This document shows, piece after piece, positions 12,130-24,925 of a stretch of 64,000 nt of DNA; within the stretch, counting starts at the first letter, position 1; each line of letters begins with the position of its first letter. Under the pieces are notes generated by a model, which did not search any database, was not told the origin of the DNA, and saw only the letters and a program-made list of their open reading frames with translations. The stretch is from NCBI GenBank assembly GCA_963573305.1, contig OY754335.1:11695501-11759500 (forward strand). Reading direction: 5' to 3'. The stretch is from Pyrrhosoma nymphula (taxonomy: Eukaryota; Arthropoda; Insecta; Odonata; Coenagrionidae). A program made the translations under genes and the position numbers.

Positions 12130-12470
12130 GGCAAATAAATGCTATTGTGCCACAGTATGGACTGTAGACGAAAACATGTAATCCATATAATCCCCCGCTG
12201 AAATCCGTCTTAAACTTAGAAAGCTTGGTATTGTAACTTGCTAGCACCTGACTAGATGGGCTAGATAGCTAGATGACTGGCAGTCGGGAGATCCGGGTTC
12301 GAATCCTCGTAAAGTGAAATTATTTTTTTCAAGGCGAATTTCATCTCCTTCGGAGTACATCTATGCACCCAAGAGCGGGACAAGCGAATGAATAATTAGT
12401 GTATTTCGAAGTGATTTTAAATTTGTCAAAATTTGTTCTAAAGTGACTATGTTGGGTTTATTCTCAGCGA
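12130..12470 (+). repeat. tRNA-like SINE unit 1 of a tandem pair
   Basis: It contains an exact B-box, GGGTTCGAATCC, at 12295-12306, preceded by A-box-like text (GGGCTAGATAGCTAGATG). The upstream leader (GTAGACGAAAACATGTAATCC, near 12166) is shared with the next unit. Downstream, AAAGTGAAATTATTTTTTTC and TTTCATCTCCTTC correspond to text in unit 2. The sequence does not fold as a convincing tRNA, so it is a SINE-type repeat rather than a tRNA gene. Confidence 0.55.
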
Positions 12471-12700
12471 AGGTGGTTTATCAAGAACGTCTACCTGTGC
12501 TACTATGTGGTCTGGAGACGAGAACATCTAGTCCTCTAAAGGCATTGAACTAAGATGACTTAGTGGTATAACGAGCTAACACACCTGACCGGCACTTGGG
12601 TGATCTGAGTACTAATCCCGGTAAAGTCAAGTACCATTTTTTCATGGTAAGGTTCACTCCCTTCTGTGAATATACAATATAATTGAAGAGATATATTTAG
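12471..12700 (+). repeat. tRNA-like SINE unit 2 of a tandem pair
   Basis: Parallel to the preceding unit at a spacing of about 345 bp. It has leader text GGAGACGAGAACATCTAGTCC, an A-box-like TGACTTAGTGG at about 12555, and a decayed B-box (GAGTACTAATCCCGG). It then has the shared AAAGTCAAGTACCATTTTTT and TTCACTCCCTTCTGTG segments. The copy is more diverged at the B-box. Confidence 0.5.
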
Positions 12701-14199
12701 GGAAAGGCGAACTGATAGAAGGGGCCATCAATGAGAAATATGGTGTTTCTCCCGCCAGAAGTTTAAAAATAAAATTTTGCTATTACAATCGTTTCCCTGT
12801 TGTGGCATTTGAAGACCAGTAAGAGTTAAAGTCAATAAAACAGGAAAATACTCACGTCATAAATCCCTATCCGTGAGAAACTTCAGCCTTTAATTCAAAC
12901 CCTACCCTTTAGTACCTCTCCCTTAGGTGTCAACATTTTGCGTGTTTGTAGTCCATAAACTCCTATATGATTAACATTTTAGAGTTCGTATGGTAGTCGA
13001 TATCCCATGATAAATGGATTTTCGGTATGCCGTACTGAGATTGACTGTATAATTTCAAGTAGTTCTTTTAATTTTACAGCTCTGTATCATTGCTAAGCCA
13101 AATTTTAAGCTAATCAAAATTAAGAAGAGTGCTTCCATCATCATTGATGAGGAAACATAACCAACCAGATGATGAGAAAGTTAAGGTGCAAAATAAATTT
13201 CTTTTTCATACTTTCAACGTTGGACCCTCAACGTATGGGTTTTTTTTAACCAAAGAAAGAAATAAAAACGACGTTTGATAGCTCTTAGCAAGAAGTTAGC
13301 TCTTAGTAAGTACATGATTAATATCGTGAAAACTGTAAAGAGTCAATATCACGCTAAGAAGTAGATTAACATGTACGACAACAATAGCAACGGTATCACA
13401 GGAAATGGGCAAGAGAGTTCTATGAATTATGCTCCACCATTTCCCATCCTTAACCGAGGTCGCCTATTGGGGTACTCACGCCATTAATGGATTCGCTATA
13501 ACATACATTTGATGAAATTCCTACCGAAAATTCTGGGGTTTACGCGAGTACTTCTTCTCTAGTTAAAATGGATTTTCTGTGGATGGAACTCGTCGAACTT
13601 CTTCCAAAAGATTTAGTATTTTAGAGCTTGAGCATTCTATTTTCTTAGTGCTAGCTGAAAAGCACTCCCTAGTCCTCCATAGTAAAGTGAAGTATGCTAA
13701 ATGTGCAATCCTGACATAGTGACCGAGTATAGGTTTGAGCCGATAGTCTACAACTTCGAAAAACCATCGTAGTTGATGAAAGGTAAATCACTCTTATTGA
13801 GTGACCACCCGTTTTATGTAAAAGGTGTGACTTCTGTCTCGTAGTGTGAGGAAATAATCTAATTGTCAACGAATTCTTATTCGCTGCGACATAAAGATTC
13901 AGAGAGTCAAAAATCAAGGGGAACACTAATATTCAGTTGCATTTCAGGCTGTACCGCCATTTGGATCTTGAAGACCCGGGTGCAAATATGAAGTAGGTCT
14001 CCAGTGAATAAAAATAATATAATGAACCAATAAAATCTTAAGAATATTTTTGATGCAAAAGTGAAATGTGTATCGCAACAGAAAAACTCATTTTTACGTC
14101 ATAATTAACCATGCCCTGATGGACGGAAACTCCAATCATTGCTAAACTGCTAGAACATTCAAACGTTCAATTCAGAAAAGTTATCTTCTACATCTTAAT
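12701..14199. other. Unannotated stretch
   Basis: No recognisable gene. GACCCGGGTGCAAATATGA near 13972 is only loosely B-box-like. Frames are short. Confidence 0.45.
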
Positions 14200-14586
14200 C
14201 TACATACTACCCCGCAAGCCGCCTCAATAGGCGTGTGGCGGGGGGTGTTAGGAAACCAGCCGTTTACATATAAAAAAGGAAACGCTCTAATGAAATTACG
14301 CCTAGCATTTGTTAAAGTCCCTTATTGTTCGGGGGAAAAACGAATTCCCATACCTATCCGTTCGGCAGAATATCTCTCTTAATTTATCGTTTCTGTCGGA
14401 CCTGGAAATATAGTGGGGTTCTAATATGATGTTCTCCGTGTCGCTCTTAAAGATATCTATTCTCAATTGCTCAAGCAATCTAAGCCTAGAGCAGCCTCCG
14501 AGTCTCTAGCGGCTCCCAGCCCAATTCGTTTAACATCTGTGTAACGCTGTCTGTACGCCCGTAGCTGTTTTTGACGAATCGCGTGA
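14200..14586 (-). mobile_element. 5'-truncated LINE fragment, RT C-terminus and 3'UTR
   Basis: Nearly identical along its length to the minus-strand copy at 62071-62526. That copy encodes the RT tail ending in the conserved FFPRTIRDFN motif of CR1/jockey-group LINEs. The 3' end (low coordinate) carries the terminal hairpin (CCCCGC arm paired with GCGGGG) and an ATCTACAT-type tail. The reading frame here is damaged. The copy stops abruptly near 14586, as expected for 5' truncation. Confidence 0.88.
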
Positions 14587-14589
14587 GAT

Positions 14590-15780
14590 CAGGTGACCTC
14601 AGAGGCCACAGATGAAGGGCGAGGTCTTGCCTTGAAGATCGACCAATCCATCTTTGTGGGTAGGTCTCATTATGATGAGCACGAACTGAGAGGTGCTAAT
14701 GGGGGGGAGCCCTGTCTTGCTAAAACACAAAATCATTGGAATCTGCTTCCAGTAAAGGAAAAACCCAATGTTAATCTATGCCTACTATCAGCCAGGAATT
14801 GAAAGAACGCATAACTTTGGCAGTGAAGATAATAACTGCTGACATGACTCACAGAGTGTGGGAGAAATGTCAATATCGACTTGACATTGTTCGGGCTACT
14901 CAAGGAGGACATATTGAACATTTGTGATATTATTTTCAACAAAACTAGAGAATGTAGGTCACTTTAAGAGGTCGCGCAGCTCTGTAGCTCATACCATCTT
15001 AAAAATATAGATCTATAAACCGACGTATTCTTTTGTAATCACCCTGTATTTTTTAATGTATTGATGTACGGGAACATTACTGGAGCTAATGATTAGGCCT
15101 CGGATTTTGCATAAAATTAGTTTAAAAACCTGCTCATTTCCACCTCTATTCCCCGTATATACTGTGGAAAAAATACAAAGTATATAATTTTGTATGGCTA
15201 CTCATATCACTTGATTACGAATAGATTTCGATTCATTTCTAAAATCTATGTGGATTAACCTTCTACAATCAGTTATTTATATTAAGGGCCGTAGGCTAGA
15301 AACCTAAAGGTCGTGCAAAATATAATTTTTTGTTTTTCCGTAATGAAATGAATTCTTAATTAAATTTTCCCTTTTCCCGTAACTTATATTTGATCTTTCC
15401 TATAAATAACTATTAGATACTGAAGTCCAGCTATTGGCTGTATGCATTATCTGGATGGAATAAATGATAGTTCAATTAACCGTTCTTTTTTTTCAATTTT
15501 CCGAATATTACCAACCAATTCATAGCTTATTTTCACAACTTTGTTTAAGCTCTGTTAATGTATTTCTCCGATTTATCGATCGCAGTTTAAGTACATAAAA
15601 TATCTCTGCCGTTCTACAAAATTGGAAGCATTTTTATAACTTATGGTGTGAGGCACTTATTTAATAGCGATGCCCTTGATGATATCACTCATTTCGTCTT
15701 AGCCACGACTAGCATGCTGCAAACGACTTCATAAATAAATAAAAAGAGATGAAAGAAAAATAATGCTGTGTTGGATGACG
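14590..15780. other. Unannotated stretch
   Basis: Very AT-rich beyond 15050. A short frame at 14593-14802 is unrecognised. Nothing else was found. Confidence 0.45.
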
Positions 15781-16030
15781 AAATATTGAATTTTTAATTT
15801 TTTTATAGGAGCCTAATCTATATATCCCAGTCACTGAGTGAGGTGGACGTTTTCGGCAGTTGCAGGAGCAGTGAAGGAAGTCCCATAGGAATGGGCTTAG
15901 TTTAATTCTCCTAGTGTCCGTTTTCGACATAAATTGTGCAAAAATAAGAGGAGCATTTCTGCTTCCTATATGTGAATATAGACACTTCATCTCTTTCGGA
16001 ATTATTATTCGGGATACATCGCTTTTCATC

Positions 16031-16921
16031 ATGGCCGAGTGTGGAATTTGTCGCAAGAATGTTTTAAGCCGCCAGCTAAAAATCGTGTTTGCGGATTGCA
16101 AGATAGCGTTTCACGCAAGTTGTATGAAGATCTCCAGGGATGACTTAGATTATATAGCTACTTAAAAGCAAGTCTGGCACTGTTCACCTGTGAAACGACG
16201 TTCCATGTCTACTGTGTCCTCCGATTCAAGTGATTTATCACGCGTCGTTGCAATACTGGAGGATGCCAAGAAATATCGTGGAAGAATCGAAGCAGACCTA
16301 AATACGTCATTCGAGTTCGTGTACCAGAAAATAGACGACAATAAAAAATTACTTTAGGATCAGTGTTCTAGAATGAATCAATACCTGGTAATTATTGAAA
16401 GGTTACGTTACGAAAATGCGACGTTAAAACAACGTGTTACCCTATTAGAAAGTCGTGTTGAGGACTGTGATCAAAATGCTCGTTTTAACGTCATAGACAT
16501 TTTTGAGAGTCCCCAAGAGCACAATGTGAATGCCCTTGAAGTGGTAAACAAGGTTGGAGTCGCACTCAACTATCCCATTGCATGTGACCTTGTGGATTCA
16601 TACCATCGAATGCGCAAGAGTTGTGACGACACAAACAAGGTTGCGGATATAGTTGTCAAATTCGTTCGGAAAATTGACAAAGAGGAACTAATGCGAAAAA
16701 GAAGGGCGAAGAGGAACTTTTCACTTGGGCTTGGAGGTCGACAACCCCGTATATGTGAATGACAGCCCAATCCCCCGGAAGGATCTTTCCGTTTACCTCG
16801 TGAGTACAAAAATACTAAGGGATATAAGTAGTACCTCTGGATTCGAAACGGAAAAATTTTAATGCGTATAAGTGACAATGACTCAGTATTTCATGTTAAT
16901 TCATCTGATGATTTACTTTAA
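16031..16921 (+). pseudogene. LINE ORF1 protein relic (PHD finger, coiled coil, FP25K-like)
   Basis: It starts at ATG 16031. Residues 4-45 carry a Cys-x2-Cys ... Cys ... His-x2-Cys pattern, followed by Trp-His-Cys, typical of PHD-like fingers in LINE ORF1 proteins. A Leu/Glu-rich heptad stretch at about 16375-16470 looks like a coiled coil. The downstream part contains RFNVIDIFESPQEH, a DSYHRMRKS segment and VVKFVRKIDKEELMRKRRAK. This is the layout of the baculovirus FP25K-like domain found in many insect LINE ORF1s. In-frame stops occur after the finger (about 16163) and at about 16356. At least one shift follows at about 16760. It presumably bound RNA when intact. Confidence 0.8.
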
Positions 16922-17158
16922 AGCTAAACTTAAACATATTGAAGCGTTGTCTATTAGCTTGGAGTCTTTTTGTTTCTGTTCTGTTATCCTCTTACTACTA
17001 TACTTGTCAATACGTAATTTATAATTTCATGTGGTATCAGTTTCGCTTTGCAGAAACTTATTTCATCAAATCACATCCTGAATTAAATGACGAATGCTCT
17101 GATGTAATAGTGCGTGTGTACAACTTCTTCCAGGCGAATCTTAATGTCATTATTTTTA

Positions 17159-17830
17159 ATGTCTGACTCTTCCAATGGGTATACATTGAAAGACACGTTA
17201 TCACTAAATTCTAATAAATTTAATATACTGCATCAGAGTATGAGAAGTCTCCGAGAAAATTTTGATAGCTTTGTGATATTATATCAGAGTCTAAAAACTA
17301 AACCTGATGTGATAATATTTTCCGAAATTTGAATAAGTGACTCTGCGAATTAAAAGCATTTCTACTTACGGGCTATAAAGTAATTGCCAAATGTAATCAC
17401 ACCTACAGAGCTGGAGGAGTAATAGTGTATGTCATAGAGATATTCTCTCATTCTGGCGCAGTGTTGCCACATTTGAGGACAGCTGATGTTGTTAAACTTC
17501 CTATAGATATTGATTCTAAAACTACATTGAATTTAATTGCTGTGTATAGATTGTTCGTTTATTCTGTTAAGGCGTTTTTAGAAGATATGGAGGTTATGTT
17601 AGATACGCCAACCGAAAGAAATTTAATAATTATCGATGACATTAATTTATGTACTCTACAGCAGACTGAATTGGTCTATGAGTACCAAAACTTGATGGCA
17701 AGTCATGGGGCGCCAGATCAAGAGACAAATTTGCAATGCAATGTGAAGCATTAGACCTGGGCCTTACCGATCATCACTTAACTATTTGCTCTCTTGCAAT
17801 CAATCCTCAATCTACTTCCAGCAAACCTGT
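17159..17830 (+). pseudogene. LINE ORF2 endonuclease relic
   Basis: From about 17215 the text reads FNILHQSMRSLRENFD and then KPDVIIFSEI, the N-terminal blocks of the APE-type endonuclease that nicks target DNA. YRAGGVIVYV follows at about 17405. NLIIIDDINL at about 17623 stands where the family has its conserved GDIN or GDFN block, here with Asp replacing Gly. Stops at about 17330 and 17350 and a frame change at 17755 break it. Confidence 0.8.
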
Positions 17831-18019
17831 AGGATTTATTGTTAAATAGATTATAGCATTTTTAATAATATTATTCGATGAACGGATTGGACTGAGGTAT
17901 ACCTTCAAAAAGATGCATCATCAGCCTACAATATATTTCTGGGTAAACTTAATACTCACATAGATGCTTCGAGTTTTACGTTAGATAAAAAAGTAGCCAT
18001 AAAATGACGAAACCATAGC

Positions 18020-18855
18020 TAACTAAAGGTCTATGTGCACGGATGTCTAAAAGAAAAGCTGTATAAAAAAATGAGAAGACAGCCGTACAATGAACATTTG
18101 ACACGATATTATAAATCTTATAAATTGCGACTAGATTCTGATAATCGCAAATATAAAGAGAACTATTTCTTGCGAACATTTGAAGCTCATAAAAATAATG
18201 TAGCCAAGCAATGGCAAAATGTGGGTGATATTCTAGGCTCAAATACGTCAAGAAATATTATTAATAATATCAAATCTTTAGAGAATGGTGGACTTATTAC
18301 TAGCTCGCTTCTGCAACGAGTATTGCTAATGAGTTTAGTTAATTCATTAATCAGATTATTGAGTGTAATAGTGGTCGTATGAAGGTACCCACTATCCCAC
18401 CAGATTATCATTGTTGGTTTCCCAATTACCTTGCTCAAGATTCTATAGTCTTCTTACCGACATCCATCCAAGAAGTTAAAAATATTATCAGAGGCCTGAA
18501 TTACAATAACTCAAAATGTATAGATTAAGATTTCCATTACTACTGTTAAAGCCATTAATGAAAATGTGGCTCATATCTTCGCATATATTTCCAATTTAAG
18601 CTTGGAAACGGGTAAAGTTCTAGTTAAATTAAAAAAGTGCATTAGTGATTCCAATTTTCAAGAAAGTTGATAGAACAGATATTAATCAATATCGACCTAT
18701 CTCTCCGTACTCCCGTTTTTTTTATTTGGAAAAAAGTTAAATGAAGACTGTTGAGTTTTCTAAATAAGAACAATTACTAAAGTAATTGTCTGTTTTGTTC
18801 AATGAAAAATAAATCTACTGAGGACGCTTTGTTAAAATTTTGCTCTGATTAAATA
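18020..18855 (+). pseudogene. LINE ORF2 linker and start of reverse transcriptase
   Basis: The frame at 18035-18350 (KLYKKMRRQPYNEHLTRYYK and following residues) matches the Lys/Tyr-rich linker between endonuclease and RT. After a frame change, LPTSIQEVKNIIRGLNYNNS and later INQYRPIS (about 18680-18705) represent the first RT blocks. The catalytic YxDD region is absent because the element stops first. Confidence 0.75.
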
Positions 18856-18861
18856 TTTTTA

Positions 18862-19490
18862 TTCATCTCATCATACGTCATACCCTTCTTCATCCCGTCC
18901 ATGTAACCTATTCTGTTTTTCCCATTCCCCGCTTTTTCCTTTCCTCGTCCACCGTACCAAGTATACTTCCTCGCTTGTCTTCCTTTCCGTTCTCCACACC
19001 TTCTCCATCCTCCTCCACTCCCTCATCTCGAACGCCGGCAGCCTATCTTCGTCTCCCTTTCTCAGAGCCCACTATTCTCTCAAATACATCACTACACTCC
19101 GTATTAAACTTTTCACCAGCGTCTTTTTTATATCTGTACCCTCCCTCCATTTTCTAGCATATACTATAATCCCTTCGAAGATCGACAAACCAATCAGAAA
19201 TCTAACCGACTTAATCGGCTGGTCGGCCTACTGCTTTGATTCCCAAATATAGCTCTTCCCATGCCTCCCTTACCATTACCTCGGCATAAATGTTGAAAAG
19301 CAATGGTAACAACGGGCACCCTTGCTTTACCCCGTGACTTATAACTGCCCACCCTGATTAACCGGAAAATTCATTTAGCAACGTACCTTTAATTCCAATA
19401 TGTATGCAATTAGTATCTCAATGGATTGAGGATAAAGGATGGTAGAATCAAAGCCTATGTTAAGCCATTCGAGTTCCCATTTTCTCAAAC
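18862..19490 (-). mobile_element. Internally deleted LINE relic (RT block and C-terminal tail)
   Basis: Reading the minus strand from 19345 downward gives HGVKQGCPLLPLLFNIYAEV. This is the conserved RT block around GVxQGC, followed by VREAWEELYLGIK. Near 18910 the same strand reads GYMDGMKKGMTYDEMNK, the C-terminal tail of a LINE, and a sister tail lies at 35830. Only about 330 bp separate the two blocks, and the YADD catalytic segment is missing, so the element carries a large internal deletion. Confidence 0.75.
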
Positions 19491-22400
19491 GCTGAACGCA
19501 TGAAACAACGTTATCCTGCGACCCCATGCCAAATCTACGAAATTAGAATTACTTCACTTTCATTTGTTCTCATAGAAGCCCTAAATGTCATGTATCCTTC
19601 CGGGTGCTAAAAATAGTTACGCCATGATTACATTGAGAAACCCTAGGTGCATCGCACTATTTCAAAAATTAGGAATAGTCTCTAGAAAACTTCTAATTCA
19701 GTGTAGTACATCTTAGGGGAATTAGGCAGGGGAAAATTTTGGAATAATACATTTTCTATTTCTGTACCCCGAAGTTTAGCCGTTTAAAAAGTGTTCATCC
19801 CACACCCTGGGAAATAAAGTGTGATTTCTTGTACGGATATTCGTTTGGTGATACAAAAAAAATATAATAGTTATGAGTGGTTTTTTAAAATGAGATACCA
19901 CCAAACGAGGTACTTAAGAACTCGTCGTGGACAAAATCAATAAATACTAAATTATGAGAGATAAACATGTTATAAAAACAAAAGTTCCAAACAAGAATTT
20001 GCAAAATAATCTTTCAGGGAAAAGTAAAGCTGTTACGATTGATACTTGTTTTTATTTTTGTTTAAATGTATATGAACTTACGAAATCCTTTAAAGCTTGA
20101 TGTATGACTGTTGAATAGAAGTATTCCCAGGGTTAATTCACTCCCTCAAGTTCCGATTTCCTTCCGATATAATTTTGGTGAAGAGCTACAGGGCCACGTG
20201 CTGAGTGGTGAAACGATGATAAAAAAAACGATCATGGCCTGATGTAGAAACATATATGTATCCGAAAGAGTTGGCAATTCTTTGACTCAAAGTATTCTTT
20301 TGATATACGTTGCAAAATCTTTCGAGGAATTACAATTGGTTTCATAAATAGTTTCAAAACATATTTCACCTAATGGAATGGAGTTAAATACTATAGAGTT
20401 TTTTAAATAACCAAGATGATGGACGAAAAATGAACCACTTGGATATTCAATTGATTGATAAGAGAGGTATTATGTGACGAATGACGAGTTAATTCACTAA
20501 TGCTTACAATAAATAATGTGAATAATTGCTTTTTTAAGATAAAATAAATATACTTTACCAATTTTATCTAGTAGTAAGAGAGTAGCCCAGGCGTTCGAAG
20601 TAGGTAATAACTGTTGAGGGATAAGTTACGAAAGCGATATTCTCTGCAACTCCAATTTATTTTTAAGGTCAATAAATAGCATATTTCATAACTTCACAAG
20701 GAAAATATCGAGCAAATTTCACAATTTTTTATAGTTTGGCAAAATTGAGTGATGATCCCGGAAAATTATACTTGAAAGAATGCAGTTGAGAAAGAAAGAG
20801 TTGGCGTTGGTGACAGATGACCTTTCCGGTCAAACTCTTATTTACTCTTTATTCTGCCCTTACGGTGTCCCGGAGTGACTTTTGTCTACGTGCTTATTTG
20901 TGTGAAACTTGACATACACATTGTTACTAGTAATATCTATAAACAAAAGTGAAAAACATGCACTTTACCGATTTGGTTTTTTTTTAAATGTTATTTTAAC
21001 ACGTAGCCTTTTGACACATGTTCTATAGTTCTTTATAATTCGATCACATATGTTTATATTTGCTTCTTAACGTTGGAATATTACATTTAATATTTTGCTA
21101 GTGGTTTAAGAGAAATATCAAGTTGTCTCATTGAGTCGAATTCGAATGAACATACAATTATAATTTTCGCCAAAATTTGGAATACCGCGCCGAAAACTAT
21201 TAATAGTTCAGTCATATAATGCTTTAATTAAGGCAAAAATATAAAATGCAATTCTTGTATCATATCCATAACTGCCTGAATGGTAAGTTCCACCACATAA
21301 ACAGGCATACTTAGTGATATTTGGTCCTTGTATTTTTTTTTTCGACTTGGAAAATTATTAAAATGTGTTCTTAATGACTCGCGACTATTGCTCCAGCCAC
21401 TTTGAGACTGAAGTGCATAGCCAATGAGTTTTATAAATTCAAGCTTAAACCTTTATTAGTTCACCAGTCGCCTAAGCATTGTAAGAGCAGATAATTTTTT
21501 TTCAGCCATTCTGTGGAACGATGCAGTTTATATGAGATTACGTCCATTTCATGAGAGTATCCCTCAAAATATGACCATTTTTATCCAGAAGGATGAGTTG
21601 CGGAGATTTCGGATCTGCCGTAAGTCTGGGGAATGGAAAGTTTCTGGATAAAATCAATCCCATGAGATTCCGGTGAGCTACGGTTGGTGGAGAAAAATCC
21701 TTTTATCGCTTATATCATACGCCTTCGTGGCCCCTGAGCCAAACTTGTTCGCATGAATTTGCTGACTTCGTGAGATCACCACTGGGAGAGGTAACATTTA
21801 ATTTTCTGACCTTCGCCAGAAGTTTTGCTTGCTTGCCTTCTCCTTAAAAAAATAAGCATAGAGAAGTCAAAATTTCGAGGCTCGTCATTGGAGAGATATA
21901 GTTGATTCACCTGCCAATAGCAATCATTTGGGGTTCTTAAAACAATTTTTTTTCGATATATCGTTTGGTGTAAGTTCTTACAAAATATAGTATGCCCTTT
22001 TCAACAATTTGGAAAACAAAATCATTCCTAGCATTCAAAGGGCTTAACTGAATTATATTATGTGAATGTATACAAATGATTACTAAATGTTTTTAGTCCA
22101 TATTATACCGTTGCAGAAATGTCTCTTATAATCACTCGATAAATTCCGTTGCATTACAAATAAATTTTGAAGCCGCCAAAGTGTGTATTATCTCAATTCT
22201 ATCGCGGTAATCGTTGGATAGATGCTTTTATTTTGGTCATCTTCCAGTCCAATACATATGCGTTTTGATAATGCCAAGTCTTTGTTGTCTTTATTGAAGC
22301 GGAATTTAGTTAAAATTGGTGGCAAACGTTTATTCATATTAAGTGAAAACCTCGTGGTTTAAGGAAGTTCCCTCTCAAATGGGACACTAAAATTTAACAT

Positions 22401-24925
22401 TTTCGTTTTTCTCGTTCAAAATTCCGTACTTTCACTTACTGCATGAAATTATCTTATGAATATCACGAAAAAGATACTTGAACTGAAAATTACTCGACAG
22501 ATGTGTTTGTTTAGTAAATATTTTTTAATTCATGGCGCAGACGCACGCATTTTTGAATAAATAACTATGTTAGTTTTCGAATAAATGAAAATTGAAGATG
22601 GCAGAAGCCTTTTTATTGATATTATAACCACTTGAAACAATAGCTTCCTCTATGTTTTTCGTATAGCTTACAGTTGTATAAGACAGAAAAAACTATATTC
22701 TTCCATGTTTCTACCATTATTGCCTTGAAGTTCATGTAATTTCAACGATGATTCGTGGAAACAGCTTAAAAAGATGGAATATTTTAAAAAATGGGTGGCA
22801 TTTTTTTCCCTTGAGTATCGCGAGTAATAACAAAAATGGAAAAATATTTCAATCATTTCCCGGTGTTTTTTCCGGCTTGCTCTTATTCTCGGTTTGTCCG
22901 AGATGAGGTACCAAAGCTTTTGACCCGTAATTTCCATTCCCGAAAATACTAACAGGGGCAGTGGTTATTCCGATCACCCCGGCGGAATGCGAACGTTTTC
23001 CCGCTGATCCCGAGGCCGGCCGTGGCGCGCATGACATAGAGAGGGCTGTTCCGTTGTCAAGGTCAATGCTACTTTTTGGCAGAAGGGCACCGATTGGCTA
23101 AAGGCGAAACCTCCTTTGAAATTTAAAGATCGCGGTCTGGGCGTATCCTCTTCGTTATCATGTAATCAACGCCGGGACAATGTTTTGATGCTGAGCTTTA
23201 GCCATTCCTGCATATTATCATGCCCTTGAAAACGTTTTGACGAAAAGGATTCGGACTTAAACTTGGATGTAAGGTAGCAGCACCTCATTAAAACATGTGT
23301 TTTACATGTGAATGTGGTGTTATAGCAAGAGCGGTGAATGTTGAGTTGATGGAGAGAATCGCCAATGAAGAGGGTCAACGAAGAGAGGGGAAGAAATTGT
23401 TTCTAGTCAACTCTGCGTATCATAATAGACGGACCATTATCGCGCGCACTCGGAAAATAGCAGGCTCCTTAAAACAAGAATGGGAGGTTCGTCGAATGTA
23501 GGGTGTACATTAAGTAAGCTATGAGGGATGCTTCCTCAAGAAGATAAGTTGGAATTTATCGGTTTGGTGAGTGGGGAGTATTGTGGGGAGCTGCAGCGAA
23601 TCACTCTTCGGATTCATGGACTGCTGCTGATGAAAAAATCATGCATGAAAGTATTTTTAAAATTACCCCACTCAAAAGGAATATTTTGTCGGTTGAGACT
23701 TAAAATATCCAAAACGTTTTATTGCTTTCCTTCTGTGAGACATATTACTTTAAAAGATCAGTAGTGCGTCCTATGGGATACAGGCTTAAGTCCCCATTCC
23801 CTAAGGTTTGATGAAAAATTTTTTTTATTTGATTCACAATGGATTGTTAACATGGTATGAGAATAATTTCGTCGATGAATAAAATGTAGTAGTAAGAATT
23901 ATGAATGACCACTTAGTCTTGTAGACACAGACTACTTTACTGGAGCAGTAAATACCAAAAAAGGCTCAATCTCTTAAATTTCCACGTCCTAAATGATGCA
24001 TTTCCAATTAAGAGAGCCGTAATTACCACAATTACGATTATCTCCCCACTGAAATTTATAACTCATTTGATTCATGTGCTAATCACAGCCACTCAATTAA
24101 ACCTCATTTCATGACGCATGTAAACATTGCCGACAGGCAGGTGGGATGGGATAGCCAATGCGGGAAATTCGGTGGCTTGGTTATTCAATGTATATTAGTT
24201 CATTGAATGGCATTTTCTTCGTCGTTTTGTGCTGGAGAATCTATTTTCAACCAAACATCCTTTGGCATTCATTGAGCCAATATTAACCGCAGTCTAAAAT
24301 GAAAAAGTAATTAGGGCAGCATTTTTGTTCCAGGGGCATGCATATGTTTCATTTAAAGCGGGGAATGTGTAGAATAAATGTTAATATAGTAAAAGCCGGA
24401 AAACAGAGCACTGTAGTACTTGCATAAAGACTAGTAGGCAATTATGACATGGAGGGAAACCCTAAATAAGCAACGAGGATATAATTTAAAAGAGTTTACT
24501 TTCTGGCCATGATATTTTACATTATCTTCTGGATTTGAAAGAGGTGAGAATGAGTGGAGTGGAATGGTTAACTGAGTTGGCTGTAAGGATTAAGCGTCTT
24601 CTTTGAAATCTCTACATAATGCAGCTTACATGGCTGAAGGAAGTGGATTAAGGATCAAGCACCGGCGTTTCAGGAAGGGAACGAAATATTTTGTCCACGC
24701 TTATAGCTTACATGGGACTATGGGGCTCATAGCTTATATATGGGGCTTATAGCATATATGGGATCTGCAAACTACGTATCACTCGAAATGTAAATCCATC
24801 CAATAAAAGCGTACAACTCTAGGCCCTGTGTCTCTTAAGAAAACATATAATCCATTGCATTTCGTTACTGCAATGCCACATCTCTCTCCTCCAACCTTCT
24901 ATTTATTCCAGTAAATTTATCCCAG
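19491..24925. other. 5.4-kb stretch with nothing recognisable
   Basis: AT-rich, with short frames only. A more GC-rich patch lies at 22940-23060. Frames at 23295-23501 and 23528-23764 are unrecognised. A short tandem run with the word GGGGCTYATAGCWTATATA lies at 24699-24763. No TIR pairs or retroelement motifs were identified by eye. Confidence 0.4.
24699..24763. repeat. Small imperfect tandem repeat, unit about 20-25 bp
   Basis: About three units built on CTTATAGCTTACATGGG, CTCATAGCTTATATATGG and CTTATAGCATATATGGG follow one another. The repeat is too short to indicate function. Confidence 0.55.

Larger units (their letters stand above)
15781..18855 (+). mobile_element. Dead non-LTR retrotransposon (CR1/jockey-group type), 3' part missing
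   Basis: Three successive protein relics lie in order: ORF1 with a PHD-like zinc finger, coiled coil and C-terminal FP25K-like region, an apurinic-type endonuclease, and the linker plus first third of a reverse transcriptase. Each has stops and frameshifts. The element ends inside the RT, just after the block reading INQYRPIS, and an inverted LINE relic begins about 10 bp later. Loss of the 3' half is unlike ordinary 5' truncation and implies later deletion or rearrangement. The left boundary is uncertain because the 5'UTR cannot be delimited. Confidence 0.82.

Noticed and set aside
12240..12330. True tRNA gene suggested by a perfect B-box
   Set aside because: No acceptor stem or anticodon arm pairs convincingly, and the segment recurs 345 bp downstream with leader sequence, so it is a SINE-like repeat.
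19491..24925. Possible CRISPR array, operon or prokaryotic insertion
   Set aside because: No regular spaced repeats, no coding density and no ribosome-binding context. The sequence is eukaryotic in character throughout.
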